DNA of 10,092 bases from Methylococcaceae bacterium UBA659 (GTDB lineage Bacteria > Pseudomonadota > Gammaproteobacteria > Methylococcales > Methylomonadaceae): positions 1-10,092 of the forward strand of contig DBNZ01000201.1 of the NCBI GenBank assembly GCA_002299495.1. Direction: 5' to 3'. Numbering within the stretch: position 1 is the stretch's first letter; each line of letters opens with the position of its first letter. The position numbers were made by a program, and so were the translations under genes. Positions 1 to 6,590 of the stretch are shown here, piece after piece. The notes beneath the pieces were generated by a model that was not told where the DNA came from, made no database searches, and saw only the letters and a program-made list of their open reading frames with translations.

Positions 1-512
1 GCTTCGGCTTTCGCTTCGGCCTCTTGTTCGGCCTTTAGTTTAGCGAGTTCGGCTTTTTTCGCTTCGGCTGCCTTTTCCTTGGCCAGCGCGGCTTTTTGGG
101 CTTCGGCTTTTTCAGCGGCCTCTTGCTGGGACGCCAGCTTGGCGAGTTCGAGTTTCTTGGCTTCCGCCGCCTCGTCTTCTTGTTTGGCGAGTTCTGCTTG
201 CTTTATAGCTTCTTCGGCGAGCCGTTGGGCGGCTTCCTCGGCTTGTTGTCGTGCCAATTCTGCCGCCGCTAACCGTTCTTCTTCTTCACGGATACGCCGT
301 TCTGCAGCTTCTTTTTCAGCCTTGACCGCCGCTTGCATGGTCTCTATTTGTTCGGCATCAACCACCGTCGCTTGGATAATTTCCGGCTGCGACTCAGGTT
401 GCATTGGTTTGTTGGGTTTTATCCAGGCGCTCAGGGCGAACAAGAACAGCAGCGTCAGGTGGAGAGCCAGCGCCAGTAGAAAAGTGAGGGTGTAGCGTCT
501 TTGACTGGCCAT
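1..512 (-). CDS. tolA: TolA, N-terminal part (runs off the window)
   Basis: TolA is the inner-membrane protein that spans the periplasm and links the TolQ-TolR motor to the outer-membrane side of the Tol-Pal system. Reading down from the ATG at 512 gives 170 codons with no stop before the window edge. The start is MASQRRYTLTF, a short basic cytoplasmic end, followed by one hydrophobic helix at about residues 9-30. From about residue 55 the chain is almost entirely Ala, Glu, Lys, Gln and Arg with recurring AELAK-type units, which is the long helical domain II typical of TolA. The C-terminal globular domain that contacts TolB and Pal would lie beyond base 1. The gene starts 4 bases after the tolR stop, with an AGG just upstream as a plausible ribosome site. 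Identification rests on position after tolQR and on this architecture, since domain II is low-complexity and weak evidence alone. Confidence 0.93.
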   Translation of the reverse strand, partial: MASQRRYTLTFLLALALHLTLLFLFALSAWIKPNKPMQPESQPEIIQATVVDAEQIETMQAAVKAEKEAAERRIREEEERLAAAELARQQAEEAAQRLAEEAIKQAELAKQEDEAAEAKKLELAKLASQQEAAEKAEAQKAALAKEKAAEAKKAELAKLKAEQEAEAKAE

Positions 513-516
513 TCGC

Positions 517-948
517 CTATTGTGCTTCGGGTTTCTTGGTCATTAGTCCAACTTTTGGCACACCGGCATTTTTTAAGGCCGCCATGACGGTGACCACCAC
601 GCCATATTCGACGCCTTGGTCGGCGTTGATCAACACTTGGGTGCCCGGTTTGTTGGCCAGGACTTCCATGACCCGGGCGGTGATGGTATCGGGCACCACC
701 GGCTGGTCGTCTTCGTTGTTAGTCCTTAAAAAGTATTCCCCGGTTTCCTTGATGGATACGACCACGGGCGGTTTGTCTTCTTCTTGTTCGACGGTGGCCG
801 ATTCGGCTTGCGGCAAATCGACATCGACACCGGTTTGTAGCATGGGTGTGGTGACCATGAAAATAATCAGCAAAACCAAGGTCACGTCGATATAGGGGAC
901 GACGTTGATTTCACTTATGGGTTTTCTGCGGCCATGTCGTTTTCTCAT
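517..948 (-). CDS. tolR: TolR, Tol-Pal proton-channel subunit
   Basis: TolR pairs with TolQ to convert the proton motive force into movement of TolA. It belongs to the ExbD/TolR family. The 143-residue length is the family's usual size. A basic start (MRKRHGRRK) leads into PISEINVVPYIDV, the conserved entry to the single membrane helix at about residues 18-38. D21 in that helix matches the essential proton-carrying aspartate (D23 in E. coli). The rest is a periplasmic domain whose C-terminal half has the expected pattern (VLINADQGVEYGVVVTVMAA), followed by a short GVPKVGLMTKK end. Its ATG overlaps the tolQ stop as ATGA, so translation is probably coupled. ExbD is the main alternative, but the tolQ, ybgC and tolA neighbours settle the call. 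Confidence 0.97.
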   Translation of the reverse strand: MRKRHGRRKPISEINVVPYIDVTLVLLIIFMVTTPMLQTGVDVDLPQAESATVEQEEDKPPVVVSIKETGEYFLRTNNEDDQPVVPDTITARVMEVLANKPGTQVLINADQGVEYGVVVTVMAALKNAGVPKVGLMTKKPEAQ

Positions 949-1622
949 TTGCTGTGCGCCTGTCTTTGCAATAAGACCACGAATTCTTCAACAAACAGTT
1001 CATACCTGCCGGTGAGTTTGTCCAAGCGGGTCGAGACCCGGTTGTAAGAAACCACCGCAGGTATCGCCGCGAACAGGCCCATGGCGGTGGCGATCAGGGC
1101 TTCGGCGATGCCGGGGGCGACCAGTTGCAATGTGGCTTGTTTCAGGTTGCCCAAGGACATGAACGAGTTCATGATGCCCCAGACGGTGCCGAACAGTCCG
1201 ACATAAGGGCTGGTAGAGCCGACCGTGGCCAGAAACGGCAAGTGTTCGTCCAAGCGGTCGAGTTCGCGGTTGAGTTCGATACGCATCGCCCGTTGCGCGC
1301 TTTCCACTTGCACGATAGGCTCTACCGTGCCGCTTTGGCGCATGCGCGAGAATTCTTTGTAACCAGCCAAGAAAATTTTTTCGATGCCTTCCGGTTGGAA
1401 GTTGTTGGCGGTCAGTTTCCGATACAGTTCGGCGAGAGCGATTCCGGACCAGAATTGGTCTTCAAATTCATCGGTGATTTCAAGGGCGCGGCTGAGTTCT
1501 TTGGTTTTAACAAAAATGAACGTCCAGGATGTCAGGGAGGCCGCCAATAGGATTAGCATGACAAACTGCACGACAAAGCTGGCTTCGGTGACTAGGTGGA
1601 AAATGGAAAAATCGGTGTTCAT
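945..1622 (-). CDS. tolQ: TolQ, Tol-Pal motor membrane subunit
   Basis: TolQ is the multi-pass inner-membrane subunit of the TolQ-TolR-TolA motor, which constricts the outer membrane at division. It belongs to the MotA/TolQ/ExbB family. The 225 residues carry three hydrophobic segments at about residues 16-37, 130-155 and 165-191, with a long cytoplasmic loop between the first two. The loop has the family pattern EFEDQFWSG and RAMRIELNRELDRL. The conserved block from GSTSPYVGLFGTVWGIM through VAPGIAEALIATA is intact. T146 and T179 match the two threonines thought to line the proton path (T145 and T178 in E. coli). It overlaps ybgC upstream and tolR downstream by 4 bases each, giving a tightly coupled ybgC-tolQ-tolR unit. 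Confidence 0.98.
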   Translation of the reverse strand: MNTDFSIFHLVTEASFVVQFVMLILLAASLTSWTFIFVKTKELSRALEITDEFEDQFWSGIALAELYRKLTANNFQPEGIEKIFLAGYKEFSRMRQSGTVEPIVQVESAQRAMRIELNRELDRLDEHLPFLATVGSTSPYVGLFGTVWGIMNSFMSLGNLKQATLQLVAPGIAEALIATAMGLFAAIPAVVSYNRVSTRLDKLTGRYELFVEEFVVLLQRQAHSK

Positions 1623-2014
1623 GGGCTTAACTGCTCAAGTAAGTAGTCGGGAATCGCTTTCGGACGCAGGCTGCTGGCATCCACACAGGCAACGCGAATG
1701 GTGCTAGTACATAAAACAGTGTCTCCGTGGCTGATCGTTTGGGCAAAGGTCAGGCTGGTTTTGGTGTGCCCTTTGATGGTGGTGGTGACCGCTAGCAATT
1801 GGTTGAATAGGGCGGGGCGCAGGTAATCCAGTTGTATGGATCGGACCACGAAAATTATCCCCGCTGTGTTTGTCAGTTGATCCAGCTCATAACCCATTGA
1901 CCTAAGCATTTCGGTGCGGGCGCGTTCAAAAAATTTTAGGTGATTGGCGTAAAAAACCACGCCACCGGCGTCGGTGTCTTCGTAGTAAATCCGGATAGGC
2001 CAAGTGAAGGTCAT
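1619..2014 (-). CDS. ybgC: YbgC, hotdog-fold acyl-CoA thioesterase of the Tol cluster
   Basis: YbgC is a cytoplasmic 4-hydroxybenzoyl-CoA-thioesterase-type hotdog enzyme that hydrolyses acyl-CoA thioesters and is usually encoded first in the tol-pal operon. The 131-residue protein opens with WPIRIYYEDTDAGGVVFYANH, the family signature. D15 in TDAGG matches the catalytic aspartate (D18 in E. coli). The following FFERARTEMLR is also conserved, and the length is normal. The ATG at 2014 is well placed because WPIRIYYEDTD lies at its usual distance from the N-terminus. The only candidate ribosome site is an AAGG 11 bases upstream of the ATG, which lies inside the hairpin at 2022-2057. Its stop overlaps the tolQ start. 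Confidence 0.97.
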   Translation of the reverse strand: MTFTWPIRIYYEDTDAGGVVFYANHLKFFERARTEMLRSMGYELDQLTNTAGIIFVVRSIQLDYLRPALFNQLLAVTTTIKGHTKTSLTFAQTISHGDTVLCTSTIRVACVDASSLRPKAIPDYLLEQLSP

Positions 2015-2021
2015 TAGAAAT

Positions 2022-2057
2022 CAAGCCTTAAGGTAAAAAATTACCATCCAAGGCTTG
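2022..2057 (-). promoter_or_regulatory. Nested stem-loop ahead of ybgC
   Basis: An 8-base perfect inverted repeat (CAAGCCTT at 2022-2029, AAGGCTTG at 2050-2057) encloses a second 5-base one (GGTAA at 2032-2036, TTACC at 2041-2045) around a 4-base loop. In the transcript the 3' outer arm begins with AAGG and ends 7 bases before the ybgC ATG, so the stem could cover the only candidate ribosome site. No U-run follows the stem, so it is not a typical intrinsic terminator. It overlaps the end of the DUF29 gene. The pairing is visible directly; a regulatory role is inference. Confidence 0.4.
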
Positions 2058-2430
2058 GTCTATGCGGTAGGGGCAATTTTTTGGGAATAATTCGGGCGCC
2101 ATATTTATAAGCTTTCGCCAAGGCTTGTTGCAAATGATCAGGGTTACTTAGGCTGGGATTTTCCGCTAGGCAGTCTTGGATGCGGTCCCGTTGCTCGGCC
2201 AAGGCGAATTCCCAAGATTTGCCGCGTCGGGATGGTTGGTATTGCCATTTTAACAAGTGCATCAACAACACTTCTAGGCGGCTGACCAGTTCACGCTTGG
2301 CACTGGCTCCTATGTTTTCCAGTTCCTCAATCAAATAATCGACATCCAACATTTCCATTTGGCCTGTTTTCAATAAGTCCACTTGTTGTTGGGTCCAGCT
2401 GTAAAAATCTTGTTCGTGTAAACGGGTCAT
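2041..2430 (-). CDS. DUF29 family protein with a probably frameshifted C-terminus
   Basis: The function is unknown; DUF29 is a small family common in cyanobacteria and some proteobacteria. The first 110 or so of 129 residues match it well: an N-terminal DFYSWTQQQVDLLKTGQ, then LDVDYLIEELENIG, then a helix ending LLMHLLKWQYQPSRRGKSW, then a DRIQDCLAENPSL block. The family normally ends with an FP..CPY...Q.LD..FLP motif, but this frame ends instead in KKLPLPHRPSLGW. Shifting the frame by one base at the A6 run (plus-strand T's at 2077-2082) restores NCPYRIDQALDGNFLP and a TAA at 2028-2030. The segment between the AR pair and the CPY motif also looks about 14 residues shorter than usual. The gene starts 14 bases after the ruvB stop, with no clear ribosome site. 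A decayed gene or a sequencing error in the homopolymer both remain possible. Confidence 0.8.
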   Translation of the reverse strand: MTRLHEQDFYSWTQQQVDLLKTGQMEMLDVDYLIEELENIGASAKRELVSRLEVLLMHLLKWQYQPSRRGKSWEFALAEQRDRIQDCLAENPSLSNPDHLQQALAKAYKYGARIIPKKLPLPHRPSLGW

Positions 2431-2444
2431 CGGGGGGCGGTTTT

Positions 2445-3479
2445 TTATAGCGCAAATAAGTGGGACGATGCCGGTAATTTTGGCGGTTGCAGGCCAAAAT
2501 GCAAGTAGGCGTTTTCGGTCACGACCCGGCCACGCGGTGTGCGCATGATGAAACCTTGTTGCAGCAAATAGGGCTCTAACACGTCTTCTATGGTGCCGCG
2601 TTCTTCACTGATCGAGGCCGCTAAGGTGTCTAAACCCACCGGCCCTCCGGCAAAGTGTTCGATCATGGCCATCAATAGCTTACGGTCAAGGGCGTCAAAG
2701 CCATTGCTGTCCACTCGCAACAGGTCTAAGGCTTGTACGGCGATGTTTTGGCTGATAATACCATTGCCTTTGACTTGTGCATAATCGCGCACGCGGCGCA
2801 GTAACCGGTTGGCGATGCGTGGGGTGCCACGGGCGCGTTTGGCGATTTCCACCGCGCCTGGCGGTTCCATGCCGATGCCTAGCAATTTGGCTGACCGTAG
2901 CACGATGTGGCTTAAATCCTCGATACTGTAGAACTCTAGGCGTTGTACGATACCGAAACGGTCGCGCAAGGGTGAGGTCAAGAGACCGGCGCGGGTGGTG
3001 GCGCCTACTAGGGTGAATGGCGGCAAATCCAGTTTGATGGAGCGGGCGGCGGGACCCTCGCCGATCATCAAATCCAGTTGGTAATCTTCCATCGCAGGGT
3101 AGAGGATTTCCTCCACCGCCGGGTTGAGCCGGTGGATCTCGTCGATGAACAACACGTCGTGGGCTTCAAGGTTGGTTAGCAGGGCGGCTAAGTCGCCGGC
3201 TTTTTCCAAAACCGGTCCCGAAGTCTGGCGTATGCTGACCGACATTTCGGCGGCGATAATATTCGCGAGCGTGGTTTTACCTAAGCCGGGCGGGCCAAAA
3301 ATCAACACATGGTCTAGGGCTTCTTGGCGTTGTCTGGCGGCTTGGATGAATATTTCCATTTGCATCCGCAATTCCGGCTGGCCAATGTAATCGGCCAGCC
3401 GTTTTGGTCGGATAGCGCGGTCTTGGCGTTCTTCGTCACCGCGTTGATGGGCGGTGATGAGGCGGTCGTTTTCGATCAC
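2445..3479 (-). CDS. ruvB: RuvB, Holliday junction branch-migration ATPase
   Basis: RuvB is the hexameric AAA+ motor that drives branch migration with RuvA. I start it at the GTG at 3477-3479, giving 344 residues beginning MIENDRLI, which matches the E. coli start MIEADRLI. An in-frame ATG at 3521 would add 14 residues unlike the family and would overlap ruvA by 46 bases. The GTG overlaps the ruvA stop as GTGA and has AAGGGG seven bases upstream. Motifs in the 344-residue numbering are Walker A GPPGLGKT at 62-69, Walker B LFIDE at 110-114, sensor 1 GATTRAG at 159-165, arginine finger R174 in PLRDRF, and the GTPRIANRLLRR sensor-2 block at about 214-226. A winged-helix domain follows, with TPRGR near the end. 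A short extra tail after HFG runs to the stop. Confidence 0.97.
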   Translation of the reverse strand: MIENDRLITAHQRGDEERQDRAIRPKRLADYIGQPELRMQMEIFIQAARQRQEALDHVLIFGPPGLGKTTLANIIAAEMSVSIRQTSGPVLEKAGDLAALLTNLEAHDVLFIDEIHRLNPAVEEILYPAMEDYQLDLMIGEGPAARSIKLDLPPFTLVGATTRAGLLTSPLRDRFGIVQRLEFYSIEDLSHIVLRSAKLLGIGMEPPGAVEIAKRARGTPRIANRLLRRVRDYAQVKGNGIISQNIAVQALDLLRVDSNGFDALDRKLLMAMIEHFAGGPVGLDTLAASISEERGTIEDVLEPYLLQQGFIMRTPRGRVVTENAYLHFGLQPPKLPASSHLFAL

Positions 3480-4081
3480 CGCGCCGCCCCTTGCAAGGCT
3501 AGGCGGATGATGTCCTCGCAACTTTTACCGTCGGTTTCGAGCGGCTGAACCATTTTGGCGGCGTCTTGTGGTTTATACCCTAATGAACAGAGGGCACTGA
3601 CGGCCTCTTGCTTGGCGCCGTAGGTGGTCGCAACAGGCCATCCGTCGGGTCGGTCGCTAACGGATGGGATGACTCCTGTTTCGGGCAAGCGGTCGCGCAG
3701 CTCTATCAACAGGCGTTCGGCGGTTTTTTTGCCGACTCCGGGTAGGCGGGTCAGGGTTTGGCTGTCATTACGGTGGATGCAGTCGTGGAACTCGTCCGCA
3801 TTTAACCCCGATAAGAGGGTCAACGCCAACTTTGGGCCGACCCCGTTGATTTTAATTAGTAGTCTAAATAACGCACGGTCAGGTTCGGCGGCGAAACCAA
3901 ACAGGCTATGGGCATCTTCCCGCACCACTAGGTGGGTATGCAAAAAGATTTCATTGCCTAATTGCGGCAATTGATAAAAAGTGGTCATCGGCGCTTCCAG
4001 TTCGTAACCTACCCCTTGCACATCCATGATTAACGACGGCGGGGCCTTTTGCACCAATTTGCCGCGTAAAAAACCGATCAT
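3476..4081 (-). CDS. ruvA: RuvA, Holliday junction recognition subunit
   Basis: RuvA tetramers bind the four-way junction, hold it square and load RuvB. The 201-residue protein has the normal three-part structure. Domain I is an OB-fold at about residues 1-63 (MIGFLRGKL, VQGVGYELEAP) with the acidic pin E55-D56 in VREDAHSLFGF, at the E. coli positions. Domain II has two helix-hairpin-helix motifs, INGVGPKLAL at about 78-87 and LPGVGKKTAERLL at about 113-125. A flexible linker at about 131-155 leads to domain III, the C-terminal RuvB-contacting bundle (ALCSLGYKPQDAAKMV). The ATG overlaps the ruvC stop as ATGA, and a run of seven G's ends eight bases upstream as its ribosome site. The stop overlaps the ruvB GTG. 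Confidence 0.98.
   Translation of the reverse strand: MIGFLRGKLVQKAPPSLIMDVQGVGYELEAPMTTFYQLPQLGNEIFLHTHLVVREDAHSLFGFAAEPDRALFRLLIKINGVGPKLALTLLSGLNADEFHDCIHRNDSQTLTRLPGVGKKTAERLLIELRDRLPETGVIPSVSDRPDGWPVATTYGAKQEAVSALCSLGYKPQDAAKMVQPLETDGKSCEDIIRLALQGAAR
3487..3492 (-). promoter_or_regulatory. Ribosome binding site for ruvB
   Basis: On the minus strand the hexamer AAGGGG sits inside the last codons of ruvA, seven bases before the GTG at 3479. This spacing supports the GTG as the ruvB start over the upstream ATG at 3521. Confidence 0.65.
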
Positions 4082-4572
4082 GGTAATTTCCCCCCCAGCC
4101 GGTTTGCGGTTTGTTGGGTATGGGCATGGCAGATGGCGATGGCTAAGGCATCGCTGGCGTCGATTTGTAGCGGGCCGTGGAGGTTCAACAGGATTTTTAC
4201 CATGTGCTGGACTTGCAATTTATCGGCGTTGCCTTTGCCAACCAAGGCTTGTTTGACTTCCCTTGCGGCGTATTCAAAGATGGGCAGGTCGCTTAATTGC
4301 GCCGCACAGATGGCAGCGCCACGGGCTTGGCCGAGTTTCAGGGCGGAATCGGCGTTTTTGTGCATGAAGACCTGCTCTATGGCGACGTGATCGGGGCGGT
4401 GGGCGTGTGTCACCGAGATGATACCATCAAAAATCTGTTTTAGCCTGTCCGGAAAATAGTCCGCGTTAATGCGGATACTGCCGCTCATCACATAGGTGAA
4501 ACCTTGTGTCTTGAATTCAATAACACCGAAGCCGGTAAGCCTGGAGCCAGGGTCTATGCCAAGGATACGCAC
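4078..4572 (-). CDS. ruvC: RuvC, Holliday junction resolvase
   Basis: RuvC is the dimeric RNase H-fold endonuclease that cuts Holliday junctions symmetrically. All four metal-binding acids are present: D7 in ILGIDPGS, E66 in VAIEQVF, and D138 and D141 in DASDALA. F69 in QVFMHKN matches the conserved base-stacking phenylalanine. The 164-residue length is a little under the E. coli protein. The start is a GTG (4570-4572), fixed by the conserved MRILGIDPGSRLTG opening. No good ribosome site precedes it. The gene follows the yheS-like gene by 31 bases. The yebC gene often found upstream of ruvC is not present here. I see no SOS box in the gap, so any promoter would lie within the upstream gene. 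Confidence 0.98.
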   Translation of the reverse strand: MRILGIDPGSRLTGFGVIEFKTQGFTYVMSGSIRINADYFPDRLKQIFDGIISVTHAHRPDHVAIEQVFMHKNADSALKLGQARGAAICAAQLSDLPIFEYAAREVKQALVGKGNADKLQVQHMVKILLNLHGPLQIDASDALAIAICHAHTQQTANRLGGKLP

Positions 4573-4603
4573 GATAGGTTAGCGGGTTATCAGCATACAA
4601 AGT

Positions 4604-6499
4604 TTACTGCGCTAAGTCGGCTTCTTGTAAGCGTTCTTCCGCCTCCAGCCAATCGGCTTCGGCGGCTTCCAAGGCTTTGTCGATCCGGGCTTTTCGCTCT
4701 AGCAATTGTTTTAAAATGGCTTTCTCGCTGTCGGTGTAAATGTTCGGGTCGGCCAGTTGCCGCTCCAGTTCGCGTTGTTCGGTATGGTATTTTTCTACCG
4801 TTTGCTCGGCTTTTTTCAACGCATCCAATAACGGTTTTTGCCGCTGCCGGCGTTCAGCGTTTTGTTTGCGCTGGTCTTTGCGCGATACTGCCGTATCGTC
4901 TGCGGGCACGGTTTTGTCTTCGGCGGTTTTTTTCTGCTCGTTCAGCCAATCGCGGTAATCGTCCAGATCACCGTCAAACGCTTGCACTTTGCCGTCTGCG
5001 ACCAGCAGCAAGCGGTCGGTGACGGTACGCAGCAAGTGCCGGTCGTGCGAGACCACCACTAAGGCGCCTTGGTAATCCTGCAAGGCGACGGTCAAGGCGT
5101 GGCGCATTTCTAGGTCCAAGTGGTTAGTAGGTTCGTCCAACAGCAACAAATTGGGGTTTTGGTAGACCAGCAAGGCCAGCACCAGGCGGGCTTTTTCACC
5201 GCCGGAAAACGGCTTGACCGGTTCCAGCACTTTATCGCCCTGGAAATCAAAGCCACCCAAAAAATTCCGGATGTCCCTTTCAGAGGCTTGTTTGTCCAGT
5301 TGTTGCAGATGCCACAACGGGCTTTCGTCCAAGCGCAATTGTTCCAGTTGGTGCTGGGCAAAATAGCCAATTCTAAGGGTGTCGGCGGGCAGTCGTATAC
5401 CCGTTAAGGGCGGCATGTCCCCCGCCAGCACTTTAATCAGGCTGGATTTACCGGCTCCGTTAGGCCCTAACAGGCCAACCCGGTCGCCGGGTATTATCGA
5501 CAGGCCGATTTGTTTGACGATGATTTTGTCGCCATAACCGATGTCGGCTTTTTCCAGGTTAAGCAATGGGTTGGGCATCCTGCCTGGTTCTTGGAAAGTG
5601 AACGTGAACGGTGAATCGACATGGGCCCCCGCGATGGCTTCCATGCGCTCTAGGGCTTTGATCCGGCTTTGCGCCTGCCGCGCCTTGGTGGCCTGCGCCT
5701 TGAAGCGGTCGATAAAGCTTTGAATATGCGCGATTTCGCGCTGTTGTTTTTGGTAGGCGGCTTGTTGCTGCGCTAGGCGTTCCGCCCGCATGCGTTCAAA
5801 CGCGGAATAGTTACCCGTATAAATGTTCGCTTTTTGTTGCTCGATATGGACGATATGGTCGGTGATGGCGTCGAGGAAATCGCGGTCGTGTGAAATCAGC
5901 AGCAAGGTGCCTGGGTATTTGTATAGCCAGTCTTGCAGCCAGATGACCGCATCCAAGTCCAGGTGGTTGGTCGGTTCATCCAGTAACAGGACGTCGGAGC
6001 GGCACATCAACGCTTGCGCTAGGTTCAGGCGCATGCGCCAACCGCCGGAAAAAGAACTAACCGGCTGCTGTTCCTGGGCGGTGGTGAAGCCTAGGCCGTC
6101 CATCAGCCGCGAAGCCCTAACCTGGGCGCGGTAACCGCCAATAATGTCCAACGTGGCGTGGAGTTCGGCCAGCTTGATGCCATCGCCTTGCTGTTCAGCG
6201 GCTACCAATTGCTGTTGTAGCTGGCGGAGTTCTTGGTCGCCGTCGATGACATAATCAATGGCGGCGCAACTTACCGCAGGTGTCTCTTGGGCGACATGGG
6301 CCACCGCAAGATGGGGCGGCATGATGAACTCGCCTGCGTCTGGGTAGAGTTCGCCCTTGACCATCGCAAACAGGCTGGACTTGCCGACGCCGTTAGCGCC
6401 GGTGAAACCGATTTTCTGGCCTTTGTGGAGGATAAATGAGGCCTTGGCGAAAAGTATTCTGGCGCCCCGGCGCAAGGTGATGTGTTTGAAATTTAGCAT
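4604..6499 (-). CDS. yheS: YheS-like ABC-F family ATPase
   Basis: ABC-F proteins are soluble tandem ATPases without membrane domains that act on ribosomes, many at the tRNA exit region. The 631 residues match E. coli YheS in length and along the whole chain as I recall it. The first cassette has Walker A GANGVGKS at 34-41, signature SFSGGWRMRL at 149-158 and Walker B LLLDEPTNHLD at 171-181. The interdomain linker at about 235-300 contains QQQAAYQKQQREIAHIQSFI and AQSRIKALERM, typical of this subgroup. The second cassette has GPNGAGKS at 345-352, FSGGEKARL at 431-439 and a repeated LLLDEPTNHLD. A charged coiled coil fills about 540-630. The ATG at 6499 gives the family N-terminus. It is preceded by a pyrimidine stretch with no ribosome site. 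Uup is the nearest alternative, but the GGWRMRL and GDGD-like spacing favour YheS. Confidence 0.92.
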   Translation of the reverse strand: MLNFKHITLRRGARILFAKASFILHKGQKIGFTGANGVGKSSLFAMVKGELYPDAGEFIMPPHLAVAHVAQETPAVSCAAIDYVIDGDQELRQLQQQLVAAEQQGDGIKLAELHATLDIIGGYRAQVRASRLMDGLGFTTAQEQQPVSSFSGGWRMRLNLAQALMCRSDVLLLDEPTNHLDLDAVIWLQDWLYKYPGTLLLISHDRDFLDAITDHIVHIEQQKANIYTGNYSAFERMRAERLAQQQAAYQKQQREIAHIQSFIDRFKAQATKARQAQSRIKALERMEAIAGAHVDSPFTFTFQEPGRMPNPLLNLEKADIGYGDKIIVKQIGLSIIPGDRVGLLGPNGAGKSSLIKVLAGDMPPLTGIRLPADTLRIGYFAQHQLEQLRLDESPLWHLQQLDKQASERDIRNFLGGFDFQGDKVLEPVKPFSGGEKARLVLALLVYQNPNLLLLDEPTNHLDLEMRHALTVALQDYQGALVVVSHDRHLLRTVTDRLLLVADGKVQAFDGDLDDYRDWLNEQKKTAEDKTVPADDTAVSRKDQRKQNAERRQRQKPLLDALKKAEQTVEKYHTEQRELERQLADPNIYTDSEKAILKQLLERKARIDKALEAAEADWLEAEERLQEADLAQ

Positions 6500-6590
6500 G
6501 GGGAAAAAGATAGTCGGGTAGGGGAGGGGCTTGATGCAGGCGGTAGCGCAACGCAGCCATCGGACCGCGTAGCCGATTTTAAAGCATGTT
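6500..6590. other. Intergenic gap with weak, competing inverted repeats
   Basis: These 91 bases separate the channel gene from the yheS-like gene. Two short inverted repeats are visible: ATCGG at 6559-6563 with CCGAT at 6573-6577, and GCGGT at 6540-6544 with ACCGC at 6564-6568. The second pair's 3' arm lies in the loop of the first. The first is followed by TTTT on the plus strand, the wrong side for the flanking genes. On the minus strand no U-run follows, so I do not call a terminator. The minus strand just before the yheS-like ATG is rich in C and T. No convincing promoter is visible. Confidence 0.3.

Noticed and set aside
1..260. Repeats in the first 260 bases as a repeat array or CRISPR
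   Set aside because: The repetition is imperfect and follows codons for Ala, Glu and Lys in TolA domain II; there are no regular spacers.
79..495. Open plus-strand frame of 138 codons, rich in Ala and Ser
   Set aside because: It is the complement of the tolA Ala/Glu/Lys-rich domain; TolA itself reads cleanly on the other strand with the right position and architecture.
536..895. Plus-strand open frame of 119 codons across tolR
   Set aside because: It lies wholly opposite tolR, which has full family motifs; the frame shows no recognisable domain.
4573..4603. Possible SOS (LexA) box or promoter before ruvC
   Set aside because: No CTG-N10-CAG palindrome is present. A TATGCT resembles a -10 element but has no suitable -35 partner.
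4504..5022. Plus-strand open frame of 172 codons, Arg/Leu/Cys-rich
   Set aside because: It is opposite the end of the yheS-like gene and the start of ruvC, and its composition is that of a shadow frame.
5110..5370. Minus-strand 86-codon frame inside the yheS-like gene
   Set aside because: It is an alternative frame of a conserved ATPase region with no independent start signal or domain.
6559..6580. Stem followed by TTTT as a terminator
   Set aside because: The T-run follows on the plus strand, where no gene ends; the stem is only five pairs with a nine-base loop.
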